Source of the DNA: SZUA-430 sp040080835
GTDB lineage: Bacteria > Pseudomonadota > Alphaproteobacteria > Micropepsales > Micropepsaceae
Direction of reading: 5' to 3'
Length of the DNA stretch: 64,000 nucleotides
Assembly (NCBI GenBank): GCA_040080835.1
Contig: JBEBHP010000002.1
Coordinates: 284,534 to 348,533, forward strand
Shown here: positions 55,569 through 64,000 of the stretch, piece by piece
Numbering within the stretch: the first letter of the stretch is position 1
Layout of the letters: the number at the start of each line of letters is the position of its first letter
Translations under genes and position numbers: made by a program
The notes under the pieces: generated by a model
Seen by the model: only the letters and a program-made list of their open reading frames with translations
Database searches by the model: none
What the model was told of the DNA's origin: nothing

Positions 55569-55982
55569 CTATCGCCTCGCCATTTCGGCAATGATCTCTG
55601 GATCACGCATCGGTTGGTAGTCTGACAGGTAGTCAATTTGTTTCAGGTTGCAGGTGATGCTCCAGACCAGGTTCTCGTCGAGCTCATGTTCCGCCGGCAA
55701 ATGTTCAAGCAACCGCCGATGCAGCAACGCGATCACCTGAACCGCCGGCATGGGCAGGTCAATACCGCGCCAGATCACGACGGACGCCTCGATCCAGTGC
55801 GCCTTTGCCTTGTCATCACGCAGTACCGCGATCATTTCGGCAAGCACACACTCCCAGCCATATGTGCCGACAAGCTCCCAGATCGCTTCATCCCTACTGT
55901 CCAGACAGTCTTCAGTGTCAAACGTCGCGTCCGCCAGAATCTCCTGAATCTGTTCTCTGGCTTCATCGTCAGCGTCATTCAT
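55569..55982 (-). CDS. Hypothetical acidic protein
   Basis: A 137-residue, very acidic soluble protein (ASP/GLU-rich N terminus, then CLDSRDEAIWELVGTYGWEC and DENLVWSITCNLKQIDYLSD). I do not recognise it. It overlaps the VOC gene end by 8 bp, so it is the last gene of a unit DUF1304-VOC-this. No partner toxin is seen. Confidence 0.6.
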   Translation of the reverse strand: MNDADDEAREQIQEILADATFDTEDCLDSRDEAIWELVGTYGWECVLAEMIAVLRDDKAKAHWIEASVVIWRGIDLPMPAVQVIALLHRRLLEHLPAEHELDENLVWSITCNLKQIDYLSDYQPMRDPEIIAEMARR

Positions 55983-56391
55983 GTGCGCTCAGGCCCGCGC
56001 CTACCCGGAACGTGTGTCCGTCTGGATGCCTCAAATGAAACTCCCTGACACCCCATGACTCATTTGTCGGCGGATGGGTCACGATCATGCCCAGCGACAG
56101 CGCGGTCGTGTGCATGACGTCCACTACGTCGGGTGACGCAACCCACCAGCTCATCCACACGCCATCGGTTTCATCATCGCCGGGGAAGCGGGGCATGATG
56201 GTACCTCGCGATCCTTGTGCACCTCTACAGAGGAATATCTCAACATCGCCGCTGCGCACACTTCCAAATCCAGGAGCCCCGTCATTCGCGGGCCACGTAA
56301 ATCCGCGGCCCCATCCCAGCTTTTCAAACCAGTCGATGCTGTCGGTCACACTTGAAACATTGAGAATGGGCGTGATGGCCTGCACACTCAT
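55975..56391 (-). CDS. VOC family protein
   Basis: A 138-residue VOC-fold protein (ITPILNVSSVTDSIDWFEKL; GFGSVRSGDVEIFLCRGAQG; FHLRHPDGHTFRVG). This is similar to the bleomycin-resistance/glyoxalase fold. It starts inside the last codons of the DUF1304 gene (ATGA overlap). The ligand is unknown. Confidence 0.85.
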   Translation of the reverse strand: MSVQAITPILNVSSVTDSIDWFEKLGWGRGFTWPANDGAPGFGSVRSGDVEIFLCRGAQGSRGTIMPRFPGDDETDGVWMSWWVASPDVVDVMHTTALSLGMIVTHPPTNESWGVREFHLRHPDGHTFRVGAGLSAHE

Positions 56392-56759
56392 TCAGTCCTC
56401 CCAGCATTCCTCGCCAGCAGGACGCAGGCAAGCGCAAGCAAAGCAGGCCCGCCCTGTATGACCAGAATTGACGTTTTGGCGGTCAGCCCTCCGAACACGC
56501 CGGCCATCACGACACAAACGAGAAAAAAGACTTGCAGGTCCCGACGATTGGACAAAGCACCCCAGATAAGTCCCGCTGCGAGGAAACCGTTGTAAAGTCC
56601 CTGGTTGGCTGCCAGCACAGACGTCACCGACGCAAAATCCGGCGTCATCGCAAAGATGCGCTGCCCTTCCGGCCCATTCCAGAGGAACATCTCCAGCGCC
56701 AGAAAGCCGATATGCATCAGCGCAACAATCAGCACCAGTAATCTCGAAAACGGATTCAC
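56388..56759 (-). CDS. DUF1304 family membrane protein
   Basis: A 123-residue, four-helix protein (RLLVLIVALMHIGFLALEMF; NQGLYNGFLAAGLIWGAL; VFFLVCVVMAGVFGGLTAKT; ALLALACVLLAR). Start GTG 56759 is fixed by a GGAGG site 8 bases before it; the frame is open upstream to 56852. It is the first gene of a three-gene coupled unit. Confidence 0.87.
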   Translation of the reverse strand: MNPFSRLLVLIVALMHIGFLALEMFLWNGPEGQRIFAMTPDFASVTSVLAANQGLYNGFLAAGLIWGALSNRRDLQVFFLVCVVMAGVFGGLTAKTSILVIQGGPALLALACVLLARNAGRTE

Positions 56760-56932
56760 GCGCGCCTCCTGCTCGTCTCTTCCCAAACCATCTCGACAAC
56801 ACTGATAGTATCCTGAAGCGGTCCTTGACAACAGCAAGCGCCTATGGGGCATTTACGATTACTTCTGGCGTAATTGACCCAGTAACCAACAGGAAGCTAG
56901 CTTGACCTGATGTACCCAACGGGAGAATTCAC

Positions 56933-57271
56933 ATGACGGCCTTCCGCGTCTGGCTAGCGACAATCTTTGTTGCACTGGCCATCTACACGGCCATGGTGGT
57001 TGCGAATTTCGGCTGGAACCTGTTCGCTGTTTTCATCGGGGACATGGCCCGGATGGAATGGCCCGGTCAGTTCAACCTCGACTTCTTGTTCCTTTTGACA
57101 CTGTCAGGGCTCTGGACCGCGTGGCGCAACGCATTCACTCCTGTGGGAATCGTATTGGCCCTGCTGGCAACTTTTGGCGGTGCCTTGTTCATGAGCGTCT
57201 ATCTGCTTTTCCTGACTTTCCAGGCCAATGGCGACATCCGCGAAGTTCTGCTGGGCAAGTCCAGGGGATAA
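56933..57271 (+). CDS. Hypothetical membrane protein
   Basis: A 112-residue protein with three membrane segments (about 4-34, 48-63, 70-97). A GGGAGA site precedes the ATG. I do not recognise a family. It is convergent with the ACMSD-like gene, 15 bp between stops. Confidence 0.65.
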   Translation: MTAFRVWLATIFVALAIYTAMVVANFGWNLFAVFIGDMARMEWPGQFNLDFLFLLTLSGLWTAWRNAFTPVGIVLALLATFGGALFMSVYLLFLTFQANGDIREVLLGKSRG

Positions 57272-57286
57272 ACCGCCCCCTCGGGA

Positions 57287-58270
57287 CTAGCTTCTCATCC
57301 TTGGAAGCAACTCAAGTGAATTCTTGCCGAATATCGCTTCGCGGCTGACTTCATCGAGCAAACTTGTGGTTTCCAGCTGCTTCAGCAGAAAGTCACACGC
57401 CGTCGCCGGCGTGAAAGGATAGTCGCTGCCATAGTGCAGCTTGCTTGCGTCCGCCACCTCAAGCAGTTCGCGCAGCAGGTTTGGAACTGGTGCGCCTGCG
57501 AGGTCAAAGTGCAGCTGCCGCAGTGCCTCACGCATAGAGGGTGCGCTTTCTCCGGTTGACGTACGCAACATCGGCGACATCAGTTCGATGCGGTTGACAA
57601 GCGCTGGCAACACTGCACCTGCGTGCGGAACAATGACACGCAAGCCCGGATAGCGCTGCAACACGCCTGCCACAACCATGTCAGTCACCGAACGCGTGGT
57701 TTCAAACATGAATTCGAGCATCGGCCGTGGATATCTCGCCTGAAGCCGCGGACAGCAGGAACACGCAGGCGAAGTCGGGTGGATGAAGATGACAGCCCGC
57801 CTGCGATCAAGTTCGCGATAGAGCAGCTCAAGCCTCGGATCTCCCAGGTAGACGCCGTCGTGGTTCGACTCCAACACCACACCGTCAGCGCCTAGCGTAT
57901 CCAGCGCGTGGATGGCCTCGGCCACTGCACCATCAATGTCAGGCAAAGGCAGCGTCGCAAAACTGCCGAAGCGATGGGAATGCTTTCGACGGAGCATCGC
58001 CGCTTCCTCGTTCACGCGCCTCGCGAGAGCGCGAGCAGCAGCATCATCTCCAAAGTGAACACCCGGCGAGGAAATCGACAGTACGGCCGCACGCACACCC
58101 AGCATGTCCATGGTTTTGAGAGCGTCTACGGCATTCCACTCGGGGATGGCAGGCATACCATCAGGTCTGGCATGTCCAGCTGCTTTCAATGCTTCAGCGT
58201 AGAAGCCCGGCACAAAGTGTGCATGAACATCGACACGATCAATCGAGCGACCGATTTTTGTTGTCGTCAT
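57287..58270 (-). CDS. ACMSD-like amidohydrolase
   Basis: A 327-residue amidohydrolase 2 protein. HxH is in DVHAHFVPGFY, the third His in VIFIHPTSP, then VIVPHAGAVLPAL, and the metal Asp in HYGSDYPFTPATA. The family includes aminocarboxymuconate semialdehyde decarboxylase and other aromatic-acid decarboxylases. The substrate is unknown. ATG 58270 is used; 58324 would add an unlikely tail. Confidence 0.85.
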   Translation of the reverse strand: MTTTKIGRSIDRVDVHAHFVPGFYAEALKAAGHARPDGMPAIPEWNAVDALKTMDMLGVRAAVLSISSPGVHFGDDAAARALARRVNEEAAMLRRKHSHRFGSFATLPLPDIDGAVAEAIHALDTLGADGVVLESNHDGVYLGDPRLELLYRELDRRRAVIFIHPTSPACSCCPRLQARYPRPMLEFMFETTRSVTDMVVAGVLQRYPGLRVIVPHAGAVLPALVNRIELMSPMLRTSTGESAPSMREALRQLHFDLAGAPVPNLLRELLEVADASKLHYGSDYPFTPATACDFLLKQLETTSLLDEVSREAIFGKNSLELLPRMRS

Positions 58271-58397
58271 TGGGCAATTATTGCCTGTGTTTGCATGGAC
58301 ATAACCTGCCGCCAACCATTGCAATCCGGCAATACAGCCGCAATGGCAAAGTTTCGGAAAGACCGGCTCTGATCGCGCCGATGATCAGGCACAGATC

Positions 58398-59543
58398 TCA
58401 GCTTTCGACCGTAAATGTCAGGCCCGCCCGTGTTTCAAGCCGCTTCATGAGTGCTTCGCCCATGGCAGCCGTTGGAGTCCAGCAACCTCCGGGCGTCTGT
58501 GCACGATCAACATCTCGTGCAAGACAGATCGCACTCTCGGAGATGATCTTGGAGGTCGAGCCATAACCTGGATCGCGGTCACCCTTGACCGAGCCGCGCA
58601 GCATGCGTCCGTCCGGGTACTGGGCAATGAACAGAAGGTCATAGAAGCCCGCATCCCGTTCGGCCCTGGATGGTCCCTCGCCAGGTTTCAAGGGGCGGCC
58701 CGTGGAAAAGCCGGCTCCCTGGGCGTTACCCGGCCCCTTGGTCATCATCATCTCGTCATAGACGAAGTCTTTCCCCCAGACATGTCCCAGAAGAAAATTC
58801 GAACGGTGAACCGCTTTCGTGTTGATACCGGCCATCATGAACGGCACCACCCAGGAACCTGTGATCTTGTCTTCATATGATGCATTGAGATCCGGCTGCG
58901 CCGGCCCCTTGAATCCGGGTGTCAATGCAAACGGATCCATCAGGACAAGCGCAACCGACCGGTCTTTCTTCACAGCTGCAGCTGTCGCCGTTCCCGAAGC
59001 CATCGTGCCGCCCGAGAGACCGCCATTGATCGCACGCACCCGGCCACGCACCCGAGGCGCATACTCACCGAATCTCTTTTTCGCTTCCCGTTCGATGAAG
59101 TAGACACCAAGGTCAAAGGGGACCGAGTCAAAGCCACATGAAAAGACCAGCCGGGCCCCGGACTGCTTTGCAGCAGCCTCATGCAGACCAATCATTTTGG
59201 CGATCCAGTTTGGCTCACCTGTCAGGTCAACATAGTCGGTCCCTTCCGACGCACAGGCAGCAACCAACTCATCACCGTAAAGCTGGTACGGTCCCGCGGT
59301 TGTCAGCACAACTCTGGTTCGCGCCGCGAGGGCTTTGAGTGCCGTCACGTCACCGGCGTCTGCCACAAGCAAAGGCGTCGACTTTGGAGCGTTGATAACA
59401 TCACCAACCTCTGCGAGTTTTGCCTCGCTCCGTCCTGCCATCGCCCATTTGATCCCGCTACCCGAACCAACCAGATATTCAGCAACCAGCCTCCCCGTGT
59501 ACCCGCTCGCCCCATAAACAACGATATCAAACTCTCGAGACAT
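58398..59543 (-). CDS. Saccharopine dehydrogenase-like / trans-acting enoyl reductase protein
   Basis: A 381-residue Rossmann oxidoreductase (VVYGASGYTGRLVAEYLVG; SCGFDSVPFDLGVYF; INGGLSGGTMASG). The pattern matches the saccharopine dehydrogenase NADP-binding family used as trans-acting enoyl reductases in some lipid pathways, not the lysine enzyme. The specific substrate is unknown. Confidence 0.85.
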   Translation of the reverse strand: MSREFDIVVYGASGYTGRLVAEYLVGSGSGIKWAMAGRSEAKLAEVGDVINAPKSTPLLVADAGDVTALKALAARTRVVLTTAGPYQLYGDELVAACASEGTDYVDLTGEPNWIAKMIGLHEAAAKQSGARLVFSCGFDSVPFDLGVYFIEREAKKRFGEYAPRVRGRVRAINGGLSGGTMASGTATAAAVKKDRSVALVLMDPFALTPGFKGPAQPDLNASYEDKITGSWVVPFMMAGINTKAVHRSNFLLGHVWGKDFVYDEMMMTKGPGNAQGAGFSTGRPLKPGEGPSRAERDAGFYDLLFIAQYPDGRMLRGSVKGDRDPGYGSTSKIISESAICLARDVDRAQTPGGCWTPTAAMGEALMKRLETRAGLTFTVES

Positions 59544-59580
59544 TGGGCTTCTCCGTTCGGCGCTCCATCAAGCGTCCTGT

Positions 59581-60513
59581 TCAAATTTTTGTTGGGTCGC
59601 CAGCCACGCAACCTGTCGCGAGCCAACCCTGAAGCTCCGGATCAAACGCAGACGCAGCCCGTCCGCGAAACAGCTCAACATCGTCTTCGGACAGAACTTG
59701 TCGCCATCGTTCATTTCGGCCTTGGAAAATAAAGCCCTCGTGCCCGCCTTGAAACGATGCGTCTGCAGCAGGCATCAGCTTGCCACCGTCGCGCTTCATG
59801 GCTTCAAACGTCGCACTCTGCACCAGACTCGGCCACACCGAATCCGGAGTATGAACCCCGAGGAATTCAGCAACACGCCTCATTTCGCGGTCCAGATCCG
59901 CCTTGAGGTCGTTGTAATGCACCATCAGCACGTTTGGCCGGTTGCGAGCCTCCCACCATGTGCGCTCGGTATCAAAAAATGCTTCCGCGGAAAAATCAGG
60001 TTCGCGATCTGGTTCCAGACCCATCCATTCCCGGAAGAACGCGCGTGGCTCCACGGCCGCACGCGGATACACGCGTGCGATCGTCTCGTCGTTCTTTCCG
60101 GTCTCATCAAGAATATGAGTTCTTTGATAGCGCAGAGTGTGATTGTGCCAAGACATGAAGGCGTCGAGCCCGTCGCGAGCCACATGAATGTAACGAACAT
60201 CATCACGAAATGGCAGGGCATCAAATGGAAGGTGGCTCTTTAGCGACCGACGGTGCGCTTGCGCTTCGAGCGTCGCATAAAGTGTATCGACTGGAATTGG
60301 CGAGCGAAAATCAATCCACGGAGCGATGGCGGTTACGGGGCGAGGTTCCGGTGATTGAAAAATCAGCAGGCTGACAATTTGCTGGGCCCAGGTCGTTCCG
60401 CACTTTGGAAAGGTACAGACAATGACATCACCCGGCCGCGATCGATAGCCTTCCCACCGCCGACTGTCCATGTGCCAGGTTCTGCAAATCCGCAATGGTG
60501 TGGATGTGTTCAT
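59581..60513 (-). CDS. Sulfotransferase domain protein
   Basis: A 310-residue PAPS-dependent sulfotransferase. The 5'-phosphosulfate motif is VIVCTFPKCGTTWAQQ (about 30-45), and the 3'-phosphate motif is in YIHVARDGLDAFMSW (about 110-124). The catalytic His is probably in the loop SLKSHLPFDALPF. The acceptor (steroid, phenol or lipid) is unknown. It follows the saccharopine-like gene's start region on the same strand. Confidence 0.88.
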   Translation of the reverse strand: MNTSTPLRICRTWHMDSRRWEGYRSRPGDVIVCTFPKCGTTWAQQIVSLLIFQSPEPRPVTAIAPWIDFRSPIPVDTLYATLEAQAHRRSLKSHLPFDALPFRDDVRYIHVARDGLDAFMSWHNHTLRYQRTHILDETGKNDETIARVYPRAAVEPRAFFREWMGLEPDREPDFSAEAFFDTERTWWEARNRPNVLMVHYNDLKADLDREMRRVAEFLGVHTPDSVWPSLVQSATFEAMKRDGGKLMPAADASFQGGHEGFIFQGRNERWRQVLSEDDVELFRGRAASAFDPELQGWLATGCVAGDPTKI

Positions 60514-60593
60514 GGAGCGACACTAGAACACCAGTTTCCAAAGGGCAAACCGCAGGAACATGCAGATCGACCTACATCGCCAACACCTGGTAA

Positions 60594-62024
60594 TCAATCC
60601 GCGTCCGCGTAGGCCTTCACGAGATCCGTAAGAAAATCGCGACCAACGAAAACAGATCGCACGCTGCGCCGTTCGTTCAACCCATGTGCCCCGTTGCCAT
60701 CCGGATCGCCCCATCCCCCCGGTGCTCCATAGACAGGAATGCCGATCGCTTCCAGAAACACCCCGTCGGTCGCACCGGTCGACATTGCAGGCACCAGCGG
60801 CACACCCGGAAAGTATTTCGCCACCAACTGCTCTGCAGGACCAATCACCTTGGGATCCAGGGGCGGCGGCACTGCAATCGGACGGATCGGTGGGTTGGCC
60901 GCAATCTTGACACCCGGATCCCCAACAACATCCGCCAGCGTTGCAAGAGTGCCATCGACAGTTTCGCCCGGAAAAATCCTGCAGTTGACATTTGCGGTTG
61001 CGCGCTGAGGCAACGCATTTTCAGCGTGCCCGCCGTCTACCAGCGTTGCGACACAAGTCGTGCGCAGCATGCTGTGGAACGACGCGTCTTTTGAAACAAT
61101 TGCCTCGGCGCCTGTGTCTTCGGGATTCTGAGAAAGCGCAACCATGGCCCGTCCCGTTTCGTCATTACGCACAGCACCGGACTTCGCGAAATAGGCACGC
61201 GTTGTGTCCGTCATCTTCATCGGAAATTCGTGGTCTCTGATTTTTATGATGGCCTGAGCCAGCTGGTATATTGCGTTGTCGCGCACGGGGCGTGAACTGT
61301 GTCCACCCGGATTTGTCGTCTCGAGTAGAAAATTCTGGGCCGCCTTTTCACCAACTTGCATCGTCTGCACAACAACTTTTCCATGGCCGTCGCTGCGCCC
61401 GCCACCACCCTCGTTAAGTGCGAATTCGGCCATGACTGCGTCAGGTCGGTTCTGGGCGAGCCAGTTTGCTCCATTCAGTGCAAATGTCGTTTCCTCGCCA
61501 CATGTCAGCGCCAGCTTGATCGAACGTTTTGGCCTGTAGCCATCCTTCTTGAATCGCATCAGGGCATCTACCCAAGTCGCCGCCATGGCCTTCATGTCCG
61601 AGGTTCCACGCGCGTAGAAATAGTTGTCTTCTTCAATCAGCTTGAAGGGATCTCGTGTCCAGTCTTCACGCTTTGCTTCAACCACATCGAGATGCCCGAG
61701 CAACAATATTGCCCTGGCCCCTTTCGATCTGCCGCGCAGTATCGCCGTCAATCCGCCTTCCCTCGGGTGTTTCGGATCCCAGAACACGGTAACATCTTTC
61801 GCTGGATACCCTGCCTGTCGCAGATGTCCGGCAATTTTTTTTGCGGCAAGCGTACAACTGCCCGACGACAAGGTCGTGTTGGTCTCAACCAGCTCCTTGT
61901 ACAGCGCCTTGAACCGGGTCTGATCAGGTCTCAACGGCCCCATCGGCAAGTCGTCGCTCGACGCCACGCAGGGTATCGCCATCGACAATCCCAGAAGTCC
62001 CGAAATGAAAACCCCTGACTTCAT
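60594..62024 (-). CDS. M20 family metallopeptidase, secreted
   Basis: A 476-residue M20 peptidase. The signal peptide is MKSGVFISGLLGLSMAIPCV. Zinc ligands are LLGHLDVVEA (His-x-Asp), ARGTSDMKAM and GEETTF; the last His is in NGAHGLNERRSV. The dimer domain begins near TNPGGHSSRP. ATG 62024 fits the signal peptide. Members trim peptides or acyl-amino acids. Confidence 0.9.
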   Translation of the reverse strand: MKSGVFISGLLGLSMAIPCVASSDDLPMGPLRPDQTRFKALYKELVETNTTLSSGSCTLAAKKIAGHLRQAGYPAKDVTVFWDPKHPREGGLTAILRGRSKGARAILLLGHLDVVEAKREDWTRDPFKLIEEDNYFYARGTSDMKAMAATWVDALMRFKKDGYRPKRSIKLALTCGEETTFALNGANWLAQNRPDAVMAEFALNEGGGGRSDGHGKVVVQTMQVGEKAAQNFLLETTNPGGHSSRPVRDNAIYQLAQAIIKIRDHEFPMKMTDTTRAYFAKSGAVRNDETGRAMVALSQNPEDTGAEAIVSKDASFHSMLRTTCVATLVDGGHAENALPQRATANVNCRIFPGETVDGTLATLADVVGDPGVKIAANPPIRPIAVPPPLDPKVIGPAEQLVAKYFPGVPLVPAMSTGATDGVFLEAIGIPVYGAPGGWGDPDGNGAHGLNERRSVRSVFVGRDFLTDLVKAYADAD

Positions 62025-62138
62025 GGTCCGGTTCCGCCGCTCGTGTGAGAATCCTGTTGCTTCTGCTATACGACAATCATCGAGGGCGCAAAAGCCAGAC
62101 CAGCAAAGTACGTTCATGCGCAACCAAGGAGAACCTCA

Positions 62139-62717
62139 ATGCTCCACAGGCTTCCGTCACTGTTCAGGATCATCGCGCTGACGGCTTGCTCATTTCTTGC
62201 GGCATCGACCAACTCTTGGGGCGCATCGCTCAAACCCGAACCCCGATGTGAACAGTTGGCTTCCCGAACGATTTCCTTCACGGATGCGAAAGCCAAGGAT
62301 GTACTTGAGATTACCGCTTCAGGCATCGACTGTGCGAAGGCAGTGGTTACCATATCGATCCGGCGGCAGGATGGCCTACCCGTCGCAGCATTTGCCACCC
62401 CGCTGGCCTGGCTGAATGAACCCCTTACACAGTCAGGAAAAACGACGCCTGAAGCTCTTGATACCTTCTTGCATGTCTATGTTAGCGACGCTCAGCTCGA
62501 CATTGGGGCCTCGACACTGCCCCAATGGAAGCGAAGCGAGCAAACTCCCGGTTTCGAGCAGGGCCTGGAGCTCACGAGTCCGCTCGATCGGAAAACCTAT
62601 GCAAGGCTGAGAAAGGCAAAACCCAACATGCTGTGCCTGCAAAATGCGCGCGAGACGAGTGTCTGCTATGTCTGGGACACAGAGAGCAATCGGGCGGAAA
62701 TCGTTTTGCAGCACTGA
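62139..62717 (+). CDS. Hypothetical secreted protein
   Basis: A 192-residue precursor: signal peptide (about 1-29, FRIIALTACSFLAASTNSWG), then a soluble domain with Cys residues (RCEQL, IDCAK, MLCLQNARETSVCYVW) that could form disulfides. A GGAG site precedes the ATG. I do not recognise the family. It is divergent from the M20 gene. Confidence 0.65.
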   Translation: MLHRLPSLFRIIALTACSFLAASTNSWGASLKPEPRCEQLASRTISFTDAKAKDVLEITASGIDCAKAVVTISIRRQDGLPVAAFATPLAWLNEPLTQSGKTTPEALDTFLHVYVSDAQLDIGASTLPQWKRSEQTPGFEQGLELTSPLDRKTYARLRKAKPNMLCLQNARETSVCYVWDTESNRAEIVLQH

Positions 62718-62813
62718 TCGACCCAGGCAACCGCTACACTTTCTTGTCGCGACAGAACGGATATAGTGACACGACAAGTGCGTCGATCCCTGAAACGTTT
62801 TAAGGACATTCCC

Positions 62814-63197
62814 ATGTTCGCAACCATCATGCGTGTCATTCTGGGCATACTCGGCGCGCTTGCGCTTTTTGTTGCGGTCAACGCATTCTTGAACCCCGAC
62901 AGTGTGGCAACTCAACTCGGCTTGTCGTTGATGGGAAATCTGGGAATTTCGACGTTTCGTGGTGACATCGGGGGTCTGTTCGCGGGTTCCGGCCTGTTCA
63001 TGTTTGCCGCAGCAATACGAGGCAATCGCCTTTATCTCGCGCCGCCGCTGCTTTATCTCGGCATCGCACTTGCGGCGCGCACGGCCACTGCGATGCAGGT
63101 CGGTTTCCTCCCCGAACTTATTCCGCCAATGACTGTTGAGGCCGTCGCAACAGTCATTCTGACACTCGGCTACACAAGCATTGGCAGAAGCGAGTAA
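62814..63197 (+). CDS. DUF4345-like membrane protein
   Basis: A 127-residue, four-helix protein (RVILGILGALALFVAVNAFL; GNLGISTFRGDIGGLFAGSG; LYLAPPLLYLGIALAAR). The pattern STFRGDIGGLF matches DUF4345. ATG 62814 is preferred over 62766. Function is unknown. Confidence 0.75.
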   Translation: MFATIMRVILGILGALALFVAVNAFLNPDSVATQLGLSLMGNLGISTFRGDIGGLFAGSGLFMFAAAIRGNRLYLAPPLLYLGIALAARTATAMQVGFLPELIPPMTVEAVATVILTLGYTSIGRSE

Positions 63198-63495
63198 GGC
63201 TGCAGCGTACCTACCCATTCCGGTCAGACATTCCACATTTCGCATCTTGGCGCGAATGAAGTGAACAGAAAATTCTCCAATCTGGCGAGCATCATGTGCC
63301 CATTTCCCCTCTTTCCGTTCGAGGTTGGCTTTCCAGGCTCGCAACTCAGGCAAACAGCTGATTAACCTTGTTTTTCCCGCAAATCTTAAATTCTCCATCT
63401 TGCGTGTCGTCCCTGCACTCCACATCGCAGACGCAACATGACAATGTGGAACGCAGCGATCATTTTGTGTAATTGCAGATGCGCTTGTGGGGGGC

Positions 63496-64000
63496 GTGAC
63501 TGTGGCCGAAGGGGCACCATTTCCGGCGGAAAACTTCGTTTCCGAAGGACTGCTGAAATTATCAGGATCCGACGCCTTGGGCCCAAATCCCTGGACCCGG
63601 GAGAAGCCGGTTGCGTCCGATTTCAACCTGACAGACGGTGACTTCGCTGACGGAAAAATTGAAGAGGACCAGGAAGCATCTCGCTCGGAGCTCGTTGAGT
63701 TTCCCTGGCGGCTGACATCCGCGTTTCTGCTGCCGGTTTGCGCGGTCGTCGCGCTTTATGCCTACCAGGTCGGAAACTTCGCGTTCCTGGACCCGGCAAA
63801 CTTCGGCCGGACCGACATTTTACCCCCGATGTTCTGGATCACCTATCTGGGCGCTTCGCTGGCAATCGCGGCACTCGCCGCTCATGCCCAGACGCTGGTG
63901 CACGTTCGCGCGTCCAGGAAGCATGACAAATGCAACAAGGTCGTAAAACAGAAACAGGCATTCGCCGCAGCGAAAGACGAATGGTATAACGACCTCAAGG
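63496..64000 (+). CDS. Hypothetical membrane protein, 3' end outside window
   Basis: A frame open from 63442 to the window end with no ATG; GTG 63496 (or 63487, 63502) is the likeliest start, after a G-rich stretch. The 168 residues seen hold a soluble acidic N terminus (DGDFADGKIEEDQEASRSEL), two membrane helices (about 85-105 and 120-143) and the start of a basic, probably coiled-coil segment (KHDKCNKVVKQKQAFAAAKD). I do not recognise it. The 298 bp before it (63198-63495) show no gene. Confidence 0.6.
   Translation, partial: MTVAEGAPFPAENFVSEGLLKLSGSDALGPNPWTREKPVASDFNLTDGDFADGKIEEDQEASRSELVEFPWRLTSAFLLPVCAVVALYAYQVGNFAFLDPANFGRTDILPPMFWITYLGASLAIAALAAHAQTLVHVRASRKHDKCNKVVKQKQAFAAAKDEWYNDLK

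Noticed and set aside
62433..63626. Minus-strand open frame of 397 codons
   Set aside because: Antisense to the secreted-protein and DUF4345 genes, which show signal peptide and membrane helices; Cys/Arg/Ser-rich noise.

Overview
The window reads as ordinary chromosomal DNA of an alphaproteobacterium with fairly high GC, densely packed with genes on both strands. The evidence for the lineage is the group secG-pyrG-(kdsA)-eno-ftsB-pdhA-pdhB-pdhC-lpd, a PDH E1-beta subunit with a fused N-terminal lipoyl domain, LPS synthesis (kdsA), a lytM-independent murein endopeptidase (mepA), CYP153 and alpha-methylacyl-CoA racemase. No phage, insertion sequence, plasmid or CRISPR locus was seen.

Layout. 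1-4.2 kb: small secreted and membrane proteins, a styrene-oxide-isomerase-like membrane protein, two copies of a 140-bp palindromic intergenic repeat, and a histidine phosphatase. 4.3-5.6 kb: a CYP153-type P450. 5.6-13.1 kb: the pyruvate dehydrogenase complex (pdhA, a MAPEG protein, pdhB, pdhC, then lpd after two opposite-strand genes) and an FtsB-like protein. 13.3-17.4 kb: one minus-strand run eno - Sel1/prolyl-4-hydroxylase - rtcB2 - prfH, which links central metabolism to an RNA ligase and release-factor-like rescue pair. 17.6-23 kb: MAPEG, universal stress protein, kdsA (flipped relative to its usual neighbours), pyrG, secG, mepA. 23.1-26.3 kb: a CHASE4 sensor kinase overlapping a receiver-kinase hybrid. 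26.9-31.7 kb: the complete heterotetrameric sarcosine oxidase operon soxBDAG. 32.0 kb: tRNA-Ser(UGA), followed by about 1.1 kb with no convincing gene. 33.2-38.5 kb: a small conserved protein, a cold-shock protein with a clear terminator, a sulfatase, an arylamine N-acetyltransferase, a DUF533/TerB-like protein and an alpha/beta hydrolase. 38.8-42.6 kb: a NarL-type regulator with a 7TM sensor kinase, and an amidohydrolase. 42.7-46.7 kb: a self-regulated-looking ArsR/tandem-AHSA1 operon, a histidine phosphatase coupled to alpha-methylacyl-CoA racemase, and a proline-rich secreted protein. 46.7-52.6 kb: SDR, FrnE-like DsbA protein, PLD nuclease, hemN, YgiQ radical SAM. 53-64 kb: carboxylesterase divergent from a membrane LytTR regulator, VOC and DUF1304 proteins, ACMSD-like amidohydrolase, saccharopine-dehydrogenase-like protein, sulfotransferase, M20 peptidase, small membrane or secreted proteins, and a membrane protein cut by the window end.

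Function. The core supplies acetyl-CoA (PDH), glycolysis (eno), CTP (pyrG), KDO (kdsA) and secretion (secG). Around it lie catabolic genes typical of soil or water oligotrophs: P450, sarcosine oxidase, amidohydrolases, esterase, NAT, sulfatase and a racemase for branched fatty acids or sterol side chains. The two best leads are the rtcB2-prfH pair in one transcription unit with a Sel1-prolyl hydroxylase and enolase, and the 140-bp nested palindromes at 1833 and 3007. All functional statements come from reading protein motifs and gene order; no database search was done.
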